Below, one piece after another: positions 1 to 8,201 of a stretch of DNA of 64,000 nt. Where the stretch lies: the NCBI RefSeq assembly GCF_902497875.1, contig NZ_CABVHY010000025.1, forward strand, positions 42,693-106,692, in the 5' to 3' direction. Within the stretch, counting starts at the first letter, position 1; the number at the start of each line of letters is the position of its first letter. Made by a program: the position numbers and the translations under genes. The notes below the pieces were generated by a model. The model was not told the origin of the DNA. It ran no database searches and worked only from the letters and a program-made list of their open reading frames with translations. This stretch comes from Pseudomonas fluorescens (GTDB taxonomy: Bacteria > Pseudomonadota > Gammaproteobacteria > Pseudomonadales > Pseudomonadaceae).

Positions 1-235
1 TCTCGCCCGAAGCTGCGCGGGTGATGGTCACGGTATTGCCGGTGATCTTCATCGAACCCTGGGTGATGATCACATCGCCCTTGTAGGTGGCAATGCCTTG
101 CTTGTCATCCAGCTGGGCGTCGTCGGCCTGAATGCGGATTGGTTGCTGGCTATCAGTCGGCAGAGCCCAGGCGCTCGCGCTTCCCAGTGCTGCGCTCAGG
201 CTGAGCAAAATAGGGAGGGTTTTAACGAGACTCAT
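1..235 (-). CDS. lptA: LptA, periplasmic LPS-transport protein (partial, C-terminus off the window)
   Basis: The first 78 residues are visible. They begin with a signal peptide (MSLVKTLPILLSLSAALGSA, cleavage likely after SAWA) followed by the start of an OstA-type beta-jellyroll (QQPIRIQADDAQLDDKQG, then a KGDVIITQGSMKI segment). LptA forms the periplasmic bridge that carries lipopolysaccharide from LptC to LptDE in the outer membrane. The start ATG (minus strand, base 235) lies inside the 3' end of lptC, a 14-base overlap that implies translational coupling. The gene runs off the left edge, so its full length and the expected downstream lptB cannot be seen. Identity rests on the sequence and on its invariable place after lptC. 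Confidence 0.93.
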   Translation of the reverse strand, partial: MSLVKTLPILLSLSAALGSASAWALPTDSQQPIRIQADDAQLDDKQGIATYKGDVIITQGSMKITGNTVTITRAASGE

Positions 236-794
236 ACTGTCCTCTTACGTTCGATAGCAGGTGTATCCTGCTTTCTTTCAAATACGCTTTCATGCCCTTG
301 CCAGTCGACACGCCACCAGCGCCGTCGATTCTAACGGCTTGCTCGGTCTGCGCATATTGCTTCTGAGGGAATACAGTCATGCGACTACTGGTAATAATCG
401 TCGCACGGTTTTTCTCGTCGGTACGTGCGATACGTACCGAGTCGATCAGTTCGACTTCGGTGCCGCCCGGATTGACCTCGCCACGCTCGCTCTGGACGTG
501 CCAGGGGTAAGTCGTGCCGCGATACAGGTTCAGGTCGGGTTTGGTCAGCAATGTCACATCGGTTGCTTTCAGGTGTTCGACCTTGTCGGCAGTCATTTCG
601 TACTGCAACTTGCCATCGGGCAGGAACTGTACGCTGTGGGCATTGAGGGCGTAGTAGTCGATGGCCGTTTCGTCGACGACCACCCTCGGCCGCTCCATAA
701 AGCGTTCCGGGCTGATGTTCCAGTAGCCAACGGCCGCAAACAGTGCAGCAATGGCTGTGAACATCAAAATGTTACGAACTTTTTTGCTCAGCAT
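222..794 (-). CDS. lptC: LptC, inner-membrane LPS-transport protein
   Basis: A 190-residue protein with one N-terminal membrane anchor (about residues 8-25, NILMFTAIAALFAAVGYW) and a periplasmic OstA-like beta-jellyroll. LptC receives LPS from the LptBFG ABC transporter and passes it to LptA. The length fits the family. It starts 8 bases after the kdsC stop codon and its 3' end overlaps lptA, so kdsD-kdsC-lptC-lptA form one minus-strand unit, as in other pseudomonads. Confidence 0.95.
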   Translation of the reverse strand: MLSKKVRNILMFTAIAALFAAVGYWNISPERFMERPRVVVDETAIDYYALNAHSVQFLPDGKLQYEMTADKVEHLKATDVTLLTKPDLNLYRGTTYPWHVQSERGEVNPGGTEVELIDSVRIARTDEKNRATIITSSRMTVFPQKQYAQTEQAVRIDGAGGVSTGKGMKAYLKESRIHLLSNVRGQYESR

Positions 795-802
795 AGGTGG
801 CT

Positions 803-1327
803 CTACAGGTAAGCGGCATTGGCTGCTTCAAGGTTGCCTTGGGCGCGCAGGATCAGCTCGCAGAATTCGCGTGCAGCTCCTTCGCCGCCACGGGCCTGGG
901 TAATGCCGTGTGCATGTTCGCGGACAAAGCTGGCAGCGCTGGCGACCGCCATGCCCAGGCCTACGCGACGAATCACCGGCAGGTCAGGCAGGTCGTCACC
1001 GAGGTAGGCGACTTGCTCATAGCTTAGGTTGAGTTGGGCAAGAAGCTCGTCGAGTACGACCAGTTTGTCTTCGCGGCCCTGATAAAGATGAGGAATCCCG
1101 AGATTTTTCGCCCGACGCTCGACCACCGGGGTTTTTCGGCCGCTGATAATAGCCGTCTGCACGCCCGTTGCCATCAGCATTTTGATGCCCTGGCCGTCGA
1201 GGGTGTTGAACGTCTTGAACTCGCTGCCGTCTTCGAGAAAGTACAGGCGGCCATCGGTCAGCACGCCGTCGACATCGAAAACCGCCAGTTTGATGTTTTT
1301 ACCGCGTTGCAAAAGATCAGTGCTCAT
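803..1327 (-). CDS. kdsC: KdsC, 3-deoxy-D-manno-octulosonate 8-phosphate phosphatase
   Basis: A 174-residue HAD-superfamily phosphatase of the compact KdsC class. The nucleophile motif DVDGVLTDG is at residues 18-26, IISGRK near residue 62, and the metal-binding GDDLPDLPV near residue 110. It removes phosphate from Kdo-8-phosphate in the cytoplasm to yield Kdo for the LPS inner core. Its ATG overlaps the kdsD stop codon by one base (TAATG), so the two successive enzymes of Kdo synthesis are translationally coupled. Confidence 0.96.
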   Translation of the reverse strand: MSTDLLQRGKNIKLAVFDVDGVLTDGRLYFLEDGSEFKTFNTLDGQGIKMLMATGVQTAIISGRKTPVVERRAKNLGIPHLYQGREDKLVVLDELLAQLNLSYEQVAYLGDDLPDLPVIRRVGLGMAVASAASFVREHAHGITQARGGEGAAREFCELILRAQGNLEAANAAYL

Positions 1328-2301
1328 TACATTACTCCCGCACGCAGCAAGTCGTGCATATTCAAGGCACCCACCGGCCGGTCATCGGCATCGACCACCA
1401 CCAGGGCGTTGATTTTGTTGTCTTCCATGATTTTCAGGGCTTCGGCTGCGAGCATCTCGGCCCGCGCGGTCTTGCCATGAGCAGTCATCACTTCATCGAT
1501 TTTGGCGCTGTGGATGTCAATGGTGCGGTCGAGCGTGCGGCGCAAGTCACCATCCGTGAAAATCCCCGCCAGGCGTCCGTCGGCCTCGAGCACCACGGTC
1601 ATGCCCAGACCTTTGCGAGTCATTTCCATCAAGGCGTCTTTGAGCAAGGTGCCGCGCTGCACTTGCGGTAGCTCCTTCCCTGCGTGCATGACGTTTTCCA
1701 CTTTCAGCAGCAGGCGACGACCGAGAGCACCGCCCGGATGGGAAAAGGCGAAATCTTCGGCGGTGAAACCCCGCGCTTCAAGGAGGGCGACCGCCAGTGC
1801 GTCGCCCATCACCAGCGCAGCGGTGGTCGAAGAGGTCGGCGCCAGGTTCAGCGGGCAGGCTTCGTGCTCGACATGGACATTGAGATTGACCTCGGCAGCC
1901 TTGGCCAGCGCTGAGTCGGGGTTGCCGGTCATGCTGATCAACTGAATGCCCAGACGCTTGATCAGCGGCAACAGTGTGATGATTTCATTGGTTGAACCGG
2001 AGTTGGACAGCGCAAGGATGATGTCATCCCGGGTAATCATGCCCATGTCACCGTGGCTGGCTTCAGCCGGGTGGACGAAAAATGCCGTAGTGCCGGTGCT
2101 GGCCAGGGTGGCGGCGATCTTGTTGCCGATGTGCCCGGATTTACCCATGCCCACCACTACTATGCGGCCTTTGCTGGCCAGAATCATCTCGCAAGCGCGT
2201 ACGAAATCTGCGTCGATATGGGCCAGCAAGCCTTGTACGGCTTCAAGCTCGAGGCGGATGGTGCGTTGTGCTGATTGAATCAGGTCGCTGGATTGGCTCA
2301 T
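1327..2301 (-). CDS. kdsD: KdsD, arabinose-5-phosphate isomerase
   Basis: A 324-residue protein that interconverts ribulose-5-phosphate and arabinose-5-phosphate, the first step of Kdo synthesis. It has an N-terminal SIS domain (VVVGMGKSGHIGNKIAATLA, then HPAEASHGDMGMI and ALSNSGSTNEI) followed by two C-terminal CBS domains (LKDALMEMTRKGLGMTVVLE and an EALKIMEDNKINALVVVD pair). A longer reading frame extends upstream to 2364, but the ATG at 2301 (MSQSSDLIQSAQRT) gives the usual family N-terminus. It is the first gene of the minus-strand kds-lpt unit and is divergent from mlaF. Confidence 0.95.
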   Translation of the reverse strand: MSQSSDLIQSAQRTIRLELEAVQGLLAHIDADFVRACEMILASKGRIVVVGMGKSGHIGNKIAATLASTGTTAFFVHPAEASHGDMGMITRDDIILALSNSGSTNEIITLLPLIKRLGIQLISMTGNPDSALAKAAEVNLNVHVEHEACPLNLAPTSSTTAALVMGDALAVALLEARGFTAEDFAFSHPGGALGRRLLLKVENVMHAGKELPQVQRGTLLKDALMEMTRKGLGMTVVLEADGRLAGIFTDGDLRRTLDRTIDIHSAKIDEVMTAHGKTARAEMLAAEALKIMEDNKINALVVVDADDRPVGALNMHDLLRAGVM

Positions 2302-2577
2302 GACAGAAGTCGAATACCCTGGTGAAAAGGCGGCGATTATAGCGGTAATGATCGATTCCCTCACGCAAGTTCGTCAGGCTTTGTGTGGCTGGTTTTGCCG
2401 AGCCGCTCTATTAAGCCGCTTTTTGCCTGTCCAGTTGCTGAACAGGCATGGCTTCGGCCTTGGGGGCTCTGCATCAGCAGTGATATAGTTCGCCGCCAGT
2501 TCGGCCTGCCCAGGATCCATGTGCTTTTGGTAGGGCGCCAGGCGTCCGAGTGAGAGGCTGCATCGCAAGGAGTTTAG
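2302..2577. promoter_or_regulatory. Divergent intergenic region between kdsD and mlaF
   Basis: This 276-base gap separates two divergently transcribed envelope operons, so it should hold both promoters. A good ribosome-binding site for mlaF (AAGGAG, about 2567-2572) is followed by the ATG at 2578. I could not fix a -35/-10 pair with confidence. Confidence 0.5.
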
Positions 2578-3387
2578 ATGAGTGCCGATAACGCCTACGC
2601 GGTCGAGCTGAAGGGATTGTCCTTCAAGCGCGGTGCGCGCAGCATTTTCAATAACGTCGATATTCGCATACCGCGGGGCAAGGTTACCGGCATCATGGGG
2701 CCTTCCGGCTGCGGTAAAACCACGCTGCTGCGGCTGATGGGCGCCCAGTTGCGGCCCAGCAGCGGCGAAGTCTGGGTCAACGGCCAGAACCTGCCGCAGC
2801 TTTCGCGCAGCGATCTGTTCGATGCACGCAAGCAAATGGGTGTGTTGTTTCAAAGCGGCGCATTGTTTACGGATCTGGACGTGTTCGAGAACGTGGCCTT
2901 TCCGCTGCGCGTTCACACCCAGTTACCGGATGAAATGATCCGCGACATCGTCTTGCTGAAATTGCAGGCGGTGGGGCTGCGTGGCGCCATCGATCTGATG
3001 CCGGACGAGTTGTCGGGCGGCATGAAGCGGCGCGTCGCCCTGGCGCGAGCCATTGCCCTCGATCCGCAGATCCTTATGTACGACGAGCCCTTTGTCGGTC
3101 AGGACCCTATCGCCATGGGCGTGCTGGTGCGCCTGATTCGTCTGCTCAACGATGCCTTGGGAATCACCAGTATCGTGGTTTCCCACGACCTGGCCGAGAC
3201 CGCGAGCATTGCCGACTATCTGTATGTGGTTGGCGATGAGCAGGTGTTGGGGCAGGGGACTCCCGAAGAGTTGATGAACTCCGACAACCCGCGCATTCGC
3301 CAATTCATGACCGGCGAACCGGATGGCCCGGTACCGTTTCACTTTCCGGCGCAGGATTATCGCGCAGATCTTCTGGGGAAGCGCTGA
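2578..3387 (+). CDS. mlaF: MlaF, ATPase of the Mla phospholipid ABC transporter
   Basis: A 269-residue ABC ATPase with Walker A GPSGCGKTT (about residues 41-49), signature LSGGMKRR (about 143-150), Walker B ILMYDEPF (about 163-170) and H-loop SHDL. It powers MlaFEDB, which moves phospholipids between the periplasmic carrier MlaC and the inner membrane to maintain outer-membrane asymmetry. In pseudomonads this operon is also called ttg2. It is first in mlaF-E-D-C-B, and its stop codon overlaps the mlaE ATG by one base. Confidence 0.96.
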   Translation: MSADNAYAVELKGLSFKRGARSIFNNVDIRIPRGKVTGIMGPSGCGKTTLLRLMGAQLRPSSGEVWVNGQNLPQLSRSDLFDARKQMGVLFQSGALFTDLDVFENVAFPLRVHTQLPDEMIRDIVLLKLQAVGLRGAIDLMPDELSGGMKRRVALARAIALDPQILMYDEPFVGQDPIAMGVLVRLIRLLNDALGITSIVVSHDLAETASIADYLYVVGDEQVLGQGTPEELMNSDNPRIRQFMTGEPDGPVPFHFPAQDYRADLLGKR

Positions 3388-4184
3388 TGCGCAAGAAATC
3401 ACTGATTGAGAGGGTTCGCCTCTTCGGTCGCTCGGCCATCGACATTGTCGAAGTGCTGGGGCGTTCGGGGCTGTTTCTGTTTCATGCGCTGCTCGGACGC
3501 GGCAGCATCGGCGGCGGATTTGGCCTGCTGGTCAAGCAACTGCATGCGGTCGGCGTGATGTCCCTGGTGATCATTGTGGTCTCCGGGATCTTCATCGGCA
3601 TGGTGCTGGCGCTGCAAGGCTTCAATATTCTGTCCGGCTACGGTTCGGAACAGGCGGTCGGGCAGATGGTTGCGCTGACCTTGCTGCGCGAGCTGGGGCC
3701 GGTGGTCACGGCCTTGCTGTTCGCCGGGCGTGCTGGTTCGGCCCTTACCGCCGAAATCGGTAACATGAAATCCACCGAGCAGCTCTCCAGTCTGGAAATG
3801 ATTGGTGTGGATCCGCTGAAGTACATCATTGCCCCGCGCCTCTGGGCCGGTTTCATTTCCCTGCCGTTGCTGGCGATGATTTTCAGCGTGGTAGGAATCT
3901 GGGGCGGCTCCTGGGTGGCCGTCGACTGGCTTGGCGTGTATGAAGGTTCCTACTGGTCGAACATGCAAAATAGCGTGAATTTCAGTGACGATGTGCTCAA
4001 TGGTGTGATCAAAAGCATCGTCTTTGCCTTTGTAGTGACCTGGATTGCCGTATTCCAAGGCTATGACTGTGAGCCCACCTCCGAGGGGATCAGTCGTGCC
4101 ACCACCAAGACCGTGGTGTACGCCTCATTGGCCATTCTCGGCCTGGACTTTATTTTGACTGCCTTGATGTTTGGAGATTTCTGA
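3387..4184 (+). CDS. mlaE: MlaE, permease of the Mla phospholipid transporter
   Basis: A 265-residue MlaE/YrbE permease with about five hydrophobic helices. The family-typical core is near residues 95-150 (LLRELGPVVTALLFAGRAGS, then IGNMKSTEQLSSLEMIGVDP). It forms the membrane channel to which MlaF, MlaD and MlaB bind. It overlaps both mlaF and mlaD by a single base, so subunit synthesis is tightly coupled. Confidence 0.96.
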   Translation: MRKKSLIERVRLFGRSAIDIVEVLGRSGLFLFHALLGRGSIGGGFGLLVKQLHAVGVMSLVIIVVSGIFIGMVLALQGFNILSGYGSEQAVGQMVALTLLRELGPVVTALLFAGRAGSALTAEIGNMKSTEQLSSLEMIGVDPLKYIIAPRLWAGFISLPLLAMIFSVVGIWGGSWVAVDWLGVYEGSYWSNMQNSVNFSDDVLNGVIKSIVFAFVVTWIAVFQGYDCEPTSEGISRATTKTVVYASLAILGLDFILTALMFGDF

Positions 4185-4651
4185 TGCAAAACCGCACCCT
4201 GGAAATCGGTGTCGGCCTTTTCTTGCTGGCTGGCATCCTGGCTTTGTTGTTGCTTGCGTTGCGGGTCAGTGGTCTGTCCCCGACGTCGAGCACCGATAGC
4301 TATAAACTTTATGCATATTTCGACAATATCGCCGGTTTGACGGTCAGATCCAAAGTGACCATGGCCGGTGTAACCATCGGCAAGGTCACGGCTATCGATC
4401 TGGATCGCGACAGTTTCACCGGTCGGGTCACGCTGCAGCTGGAAAAGCGGGTAGATAATCTGCCGACGGATTCCACTGCATCGATCCTGACCGCTGGCCT
4501 GTTGGGTGAGAAGTACATCGGCCTCAGCGTGGGCGGGGAGGAGACCCTGCTCAAGGATGGTTCGACCATTCATGACACCCAGTCATCGCTGGTGCTCGAA
4601 GACCTGATCGGTAAATTCCTGCTCAATACCGTTAGCAAAGACGCCAAATAA
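4184..4651 (+). CDS. mlaD: MlaD, MCE-domain subunit of the Mla transporter
   Basis: A 155-residue protein with one N-terminal membrane helix (about residues 6-26, LEIGVGLFLLAGILALLLLA) and a single MCE domain (YKLYAYFDNIAGLTVRSKV ... VTIGKVTAIDLD ... LTAGLLGEKYIGLS). MlaD hexamers form the periplasmic lipid-conducting ring on MlaE. The length is at the short end for the family, but the MCE domain is complete. Confidence 0.95.
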   Translation: MQNRTLEIGVGLFLLAGILALLLLALRVSGLSPTSSTDSYKLYAYFDNIAGLTVRSKVTMAGVTIGKVTAIDLDRDSFTGRVTLQLEKRVDNLPTDSTASILTAGLLGEKYIGLSVGGEETLLKDGSTIHDTQSSLVLEDLIGKFLLNTVSKDAK

Positions 4652-4661
4652 GGAGTTTTTC

Positions 4662-5315
4662 ATGATCTCTACCTTGCGACGTGGCCTGTTGGTGTTACTC
4701 GCGGCCTTGCCGTTGATGGCTAACGCCGTGGCAGCGCCTTCCGCGCACGATCTGGTCCAGGACACCACGACCCGGTTGCTGGCCGATCTGGCCGCCAATA
4801 AAGAGAAGTACAAACAAAGCCCAAGTGCGTTCTACGATGCCCTGAACGGTATCGTCGGCCCTGCGATCGATGCCGATGGCATTTCCCGCAGCATCATGAC
4901 GGTCAAGTATTCGCGTAAAGCCACGCCTGACCAGATGGCGCGCTTTCAGGACAACTTCAAGCGCAGCCTGATGCAGTTCTATGGCAACGCCTTGCTCGAA
5001 TACAACAACCAGGGCATCACCGTTTCCCCTGCCAAGGAAGAAGGCAAGGACCGCACCAGCGTCGATATGCAGGTCAAGGGCACCAACGGCTCGATCTACC
5101 CGGTTTCCTACACCTTGACCAAAGTCAACGGTGAGTGGAAAGTCCGCAACGTGATCATCAACGGCATCAATATCGGTAAGTTGTTCCGTGATCAGTTCGC
5201 TGACGCCATGCAGCGCAATGGCAACGATCTGGACAAGACCATCAATGGTTGGGCCGGTGAAGTCGCCAAAGCCAAGGAAAAGACCGAAGAATCCACCGAG
5301 AAGACTGTGCAATGA
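4662..5315 (+). CDS. mlaC: MlaC, periplasmic phospholipid-carrier protein
   Basis: A 217-residue secreted protein with a signal peptide (MISTLRRGLLVLLAALPLMA, cleavage near ANAVA-AP) and the MlaC/Ttg2D fold. It ferries phospholipids across the periplasm between the outer-membrane MlaA complex and MlaFEDB. The C-terminal tail is rich in Lys and Glu. The 3' end overlaps mlaB by 4 bases (ATGA). Confidence 0.95.
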   Translation: MISTLRRGLLVLLAALPLMANAVAAPSAHDLVQDTTTRLLADLAANKEKYKQSPSAFYDALNGIVGPAIDADGISRSIMTVKYSRKATPDQMARFQDNFKRSLMQFYGNALLEYNNQGITVSPAKEEGKDRTSVDMQVKGTNGSIYPVSYTLTKVNGEWKVRNVIINGINIGKLFRDQFADAMQRNGNDLDKTINGWAGEVAKAKEKTEESTEKTVQ

Positions 5316-5617
5316 ATGAGTCGGCTGTCCGTATGGGCGCGCCTGGCGAGCTGTTGCTCAGTGGCGTACTGGATTACCGCAGTGGTCCCGATCTGCGCAA
5401 GGAAGGCCAGGCCTTGATTAAAGCCAGTACGGCCGAGTCCCTGGTTGTCGATTGCTCGGCGGTGCAGAAGTCCAGCAGCGTCGGTCTGTCGTTGTTGCTG
5501 GCCTTCATGCGTGATGCGCAAGCGGCCGGCAAGGCGTTGAGCATCCGGGCGTTACCCGACGATATGCGAGAAATTGCTCAGGTCAGCGGTTTGACCGAGC
5601 TGTTGGCGCATCCCTAA
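5312..5617 (+). CDS. mlaB: MlaB, STAS-domain subunit of the Mla transporter
   Basis: A 101-residue cytoplasmic STAS-domain protein. The typical core LVVDCSAVQKSSSVGLSLLL is at about residues 47-66, with the conserved D-S segment. MlaB binds MlaF and is needed for assembly and activity of the transporter. It is the last gene of the operon, coupled to mlaC by a 4-base overlap. Confidence 0.93.
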   Translation: MNESAVRMGAPGELLLSGVLDYRSGPDLRKEGQALIKASTAESLVVDCSAVQKSSSVGLSLLLAFMRDAQAAGKALSIRALPDDMREIAQVSGLTELLAHP

Positions 5618-5629
5618 CTATCATCTATA

Positions 5630-5690
5630 GAGAGGCCCCCCGTCAGAGTCCTGCTTAGCGGGGTTCGCAGGCGCGGGGCTTTTTTGTATG
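5630..5690 (+). terminator. Probable terminator after mlaB
   Basis: A GC-rich inverted region (GCCCCCC ... GCGCGGGGC) is followed by six T residues ending near 5688. The stem has a large loop or branched interior, so it is a moderate rather than a strong intrinsic terminator. Confidence 0.5.
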
Positions 5691-5731
5691 ATGTCCGACC
5701 CGCGCGCACAGGGCGCCGATTGAGGTTGAGC

Positions 5732-5971
5732 ATGCAGGCCACAGAAGTGAAGAGCTTTCTTGAGGGGAAGCTGCCCGGAACGCTGGTAGAAGTTGAGGGC
5801 GAAGGCTGCAATTTTCAGCTGAACGTGATTAGTGACGAACTGGTGGCATTGAGCCCGGTCAAGCGTCAGCAGAGCGTTTATGCCCATTTGAACCCATGGA
5901 TCGCCGATGGCAGCATCCACGCGGTCACTATGAAATTTTTCAGCAGCACGGCCTGGGCCGAGCGCACCTGA
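5732..5971 (+). CDS. ibaG: IbaG/BolA-family protein
   Basis: A 79-residue BolA-like protein. The start MQATEVKSFLEGKLPGT at 5732 is preferred over an upstream in-frame methionine at 5684, because it gives the usual family length and the extra residues lie in the mlaB terminator. The domain ends in the LNPWIADGSIHAVTMKFF motif. BolA/IbaG proteins partner with monothiol glutaredoxins in iron-sulfur trafficking and influence envelope stress responses. It lies between mlaB and murA, as in E. coli and P. aeruginosa. Confidence 0.92.
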   Translation: MQATEVKSFLEGKLPGTLVEVEGEGCNFQLNVISDELVALSPVKRQQSVYAHLNPWIADGSIHAVTMKFFSSTAWAERT

Positions 5972-5993
5972 GCCCAAGGGCGACGAGATTCTT

Positions 5994-7259
5994 ATGGATA
6001 AATTGATTATTACCGGCGGGGCTCGTCTTGATGGCGAAATCCGCATCTCCGGGGCAAAGAACTCTGCCCTGCCGATTCTGGCTGCAACCTTGCTGTGCGA
6101 TGGCCCGGTGACGGTCGCCAACCTGCCGCACCTGCACGACATCACCACCATGATCGAACTGTTCGGTCGCATGGGCATTGAGCCGGTGATCGACGAAAAA
6201 CTCAGCGTCGAAATCGATCCACGCACCATCAAGACGTTGATCGCCCCGTACGAACTGGTGAAAACCATGCGTGCCTCGATCCTGGTGCTGGGCCCGATGG
6301 TTGCCCGTTTCGGTGAAGCCGAAGTCGCACTGCCTGGCGGTTGCGCCATTGGTTCGCGTCCGGTCGACCTGCACATCCGTGGCCTCGAAGCCATGGGCGC
6401 GATCATTGACGTCGAAGGCGGCTACATCAAGGCCAAGGCGCCTGAAGGCGGCTTGCGCGGTGCGCACTTCTTCTTCGATACCGTCAGCGTGACCGGTACC
6501 GAAAACATCATGATGGCCGCCGCTCTGGCCAAGGGCCGCAGCGTTCTGGCAAACGCCGCGCGCGAGCCTGAAGTCATCGACCTGGCGAACTTCCTGATCG
6601 CCATGGGCGCCAAGATCACCGGCGCCGGCACCGACACCATCACCATCGATGGTGTTGAGCGTCTGCATCCGACGACCTACAAAGTGATGCCTGACCGTAT
6701 CGAAACCGGGACCTACCTGGTCGCTGCTGCCGTGACTGGCGGCCGTGTGAAGGTCAAGGACACCGATCCGACGATCCTTGAAGCCGTACTGGAAAAACTC
6801 AAGGAAGCCGGTGCCGAAATCACCTGCGGTGAAGACTGGATCGAGCTGAACATGCACGGCAAGCGGCCAAAAGCCGTGAACATCCGTACGGCTCCGTACC
6901 CGGCGTTCCCGACTGACATGCAGGCACAGTTCATCTCGCTCAACGCGATTGCCGAAGGCACTGGCGCGGTAATCGAGACCATCTTCGAAAACCGCTTCAT
7001 GCACGTGTATGAATTGCACCGCATGGGCGCCAAGATCCAGGTCGAAGGCAACACCGCGATCGTTACCGGCACCGAAAAGCTTAAAGGCGCGCCAGTCATG
7101 GCTACCGACTTGCGGGCTTCGGCCAGCCTGGTGATTTCGGCGTTGATCGCCGAAGGCGACACGCTGATCGATCGCATTTACCACATAGACCGTGGTTACG
7201 AGTGCATCGAAGAGAAACTGCAGATGCTCGGCGCGAAGATCCGCCGCGTACCGGGCTAG
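5994..7259 (+). CDS. murA: MurA, UDP-N-acetylglucosamine 1-carboxyvinyltransferase
   Basis: A 421-residue enzyme of the EPSP-synthase fold that transfers enolpyruvate from PEP to UDP-GlcNAc, the first committed step of peptidoglycan synthesis. The N-terminal substrate motif GAKNSALPIL and the catalytic cysteine loop LPGGCAIGSRPVDLH (the Cys targeted by fosfomycin) are both present. It is full length and starts 22 bases after ibaG. Confidence 0.97.
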   Translation: MDKLIITGGARLDGEIRISGAKNSALPILAATLLCDGPVTVANLPHLHDITTMIELFGRMGIEPVIDEKLSVEIDPRTIKTLIAPYELVKTMRASILVLGPMVARFGEAEVALPGGCAIGSRPVDLHIRGLEAMGAIIDVEGGYIKAKAPEGGLRGAHFFFDTVSVTGTENIMMAAALAKGRSVLANAAREPEVIDLANFLIAMGAKITGAGTDTITIDGVERLHPTTYKVMPDRIETGTYLVAAAVTGGRVKVKDTDPTILEAVLEKLKEAGAEITCGEDWIELNMHGKRPKAVNIRTAPYPAFPTDMQAQFISLNAIAEGTGAVIETIFENRFMHVYELHRMGAKIQVEGNTAIVTGTEKLKGAPVMATDLRASASLVISALIAEGDTLIDRIYHIDRGYECIEEKLQMLGAKIRRVPG

Positions 7260-7312
7260 TTTCTGCGTCAAGGGCACAGGGATGTGCCCGACAGCTGGTT
7301 TTCGTTCCAAAT

Positions 7313-7337
7313 CGAGCCTGAGCTTTTTCAGGCTCGA
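7313..7337. other. Hairpin between murA and hisG
   Basis: A near-perfect inverted repeat (arms CGAGCCTGA / TTCAGGCTCG, loop rich in T) lies in the 138-base gap. It lacks a following T-run, so it may be an attenuating or RNA-stability structure rather than an intrinsic terminator. Confidence 0.45.
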
Positions 7338-7397
7338 TGTGTGTCTGGCGCCGTTTGCGACCGGGCATGAGTATCCTGATAAGGACTTACGTTTCCC

Positions 7398-8033
7398 ATG
7401 TTGACCATCGCACTGTCCAAGGGCCGCATCCTCGACGACACCCTGCCGCTTCTGGCTGAAGCGGGCATTGTGCCGACCGAGAATCCGGACAAGAGCCGCA
7501 AGCTGATCATCCCCACGACCCAGGCCGATGTGCGCTTGCTGATCGTGCGTGCCACCGATGTGCCGACTTACGTCGAGCATGGTGCCGCCGACCTCGGTGT
7601 GGCCGGTAAAGATGTGTTGATGGAATACGGTGGCCAGGGCCTGTACGAGCCCCTGGACCTGCGAATTGCCCTGTGCAAGCTGATGACCGCCGGCCGTATT
7701 GGTGACGTCGAGCCCAAGGGCCGCCTGCGAGTGGCGACCAAGTTCGTCAACGTCGCCAAGCGTTATTACGCCGAGCAGGGCCGTCAGGTCGACATCATCA
7801 AGCTCTACGGCTCGATGGAACTGGCGCCGCTGATCGGTCTGGCCGACAAGATCATCGACGTGGTCGATACCGGCAACACCTTGCGCGCCAATGGCCTGGA
7901 ACCCCAGGACTTTATTGCCGACATCAGCTCCCGGCTGATCGTCAACAAGGCCTCCATGAAGATGCAGCACGCCCGTATCCAGGCGCTTATCGATACCCTG
8001 CGTAAAGCGGTAGAGTCGCGACACCGCGGCTGA
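7398..8033 (+). CDS. hisG: HisG, ATP phosphoribosyltransferase (short form)
   Basis: A 211-residue short-form HisG, which lacks the C-terminal ACT-like regulatory domain and therefore needs HisZ (not in this window). It joins ATP and PRPP in the first step of histidine synthesis. Visible motifs are ALSKGRILDDTLPLL at the N-terminus and the PRPP loop VDTGNTLRANGL near residue 155. Confidence 0.96.
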   Translation: MLTIALSKGRILDDTLPLLAEAGIVPTENPDKSRKLIIPTTQADVRLLIVRATDVPTYVEHGAADLGVAGKDVLMEYGGQGLYEPLDLRIALCKLMTAGRIGDVEPKGRLRVATKFVNVAKRYYAEQGRQVDIIKLYGSMELAPLIGLADKIIDVVDTGNTLRANGLEPQDFIADISSRLIVNKASMKMQHARIQALIDTLRKAVESRHRG

Positions 8034-8201
8034 GTCACCCGCGCGGCCCAGGTCGCGCCCATCTATCCGTGTCATAGCCAGAATTCTCAGGTGCCCACGC
8101 GGATGGCTTGGTAGTCTTGCGGCGCCTGAGCTTTTGCAAACACGGTTTGCATTCGTAAGCTTTGCCCATTTGAGCATTCGCCAATTATCGAGGCCTTCGC
8201 C
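8034..8201. other. hisG-hisD intergenic region
   Basis: This 168-base gap has no convincing gene, attenuator leader peptide or terminator. It may hold a secondary promoter for hisD-hisC, but I see no clear -35/-10 pair. Confidence 0.4.

Noticed and set aside
7260..7397. His-leader attenuator before hisG
   Set aside because: There is no short leader peptide with a run of His codons, only a hairpin without a T-run.
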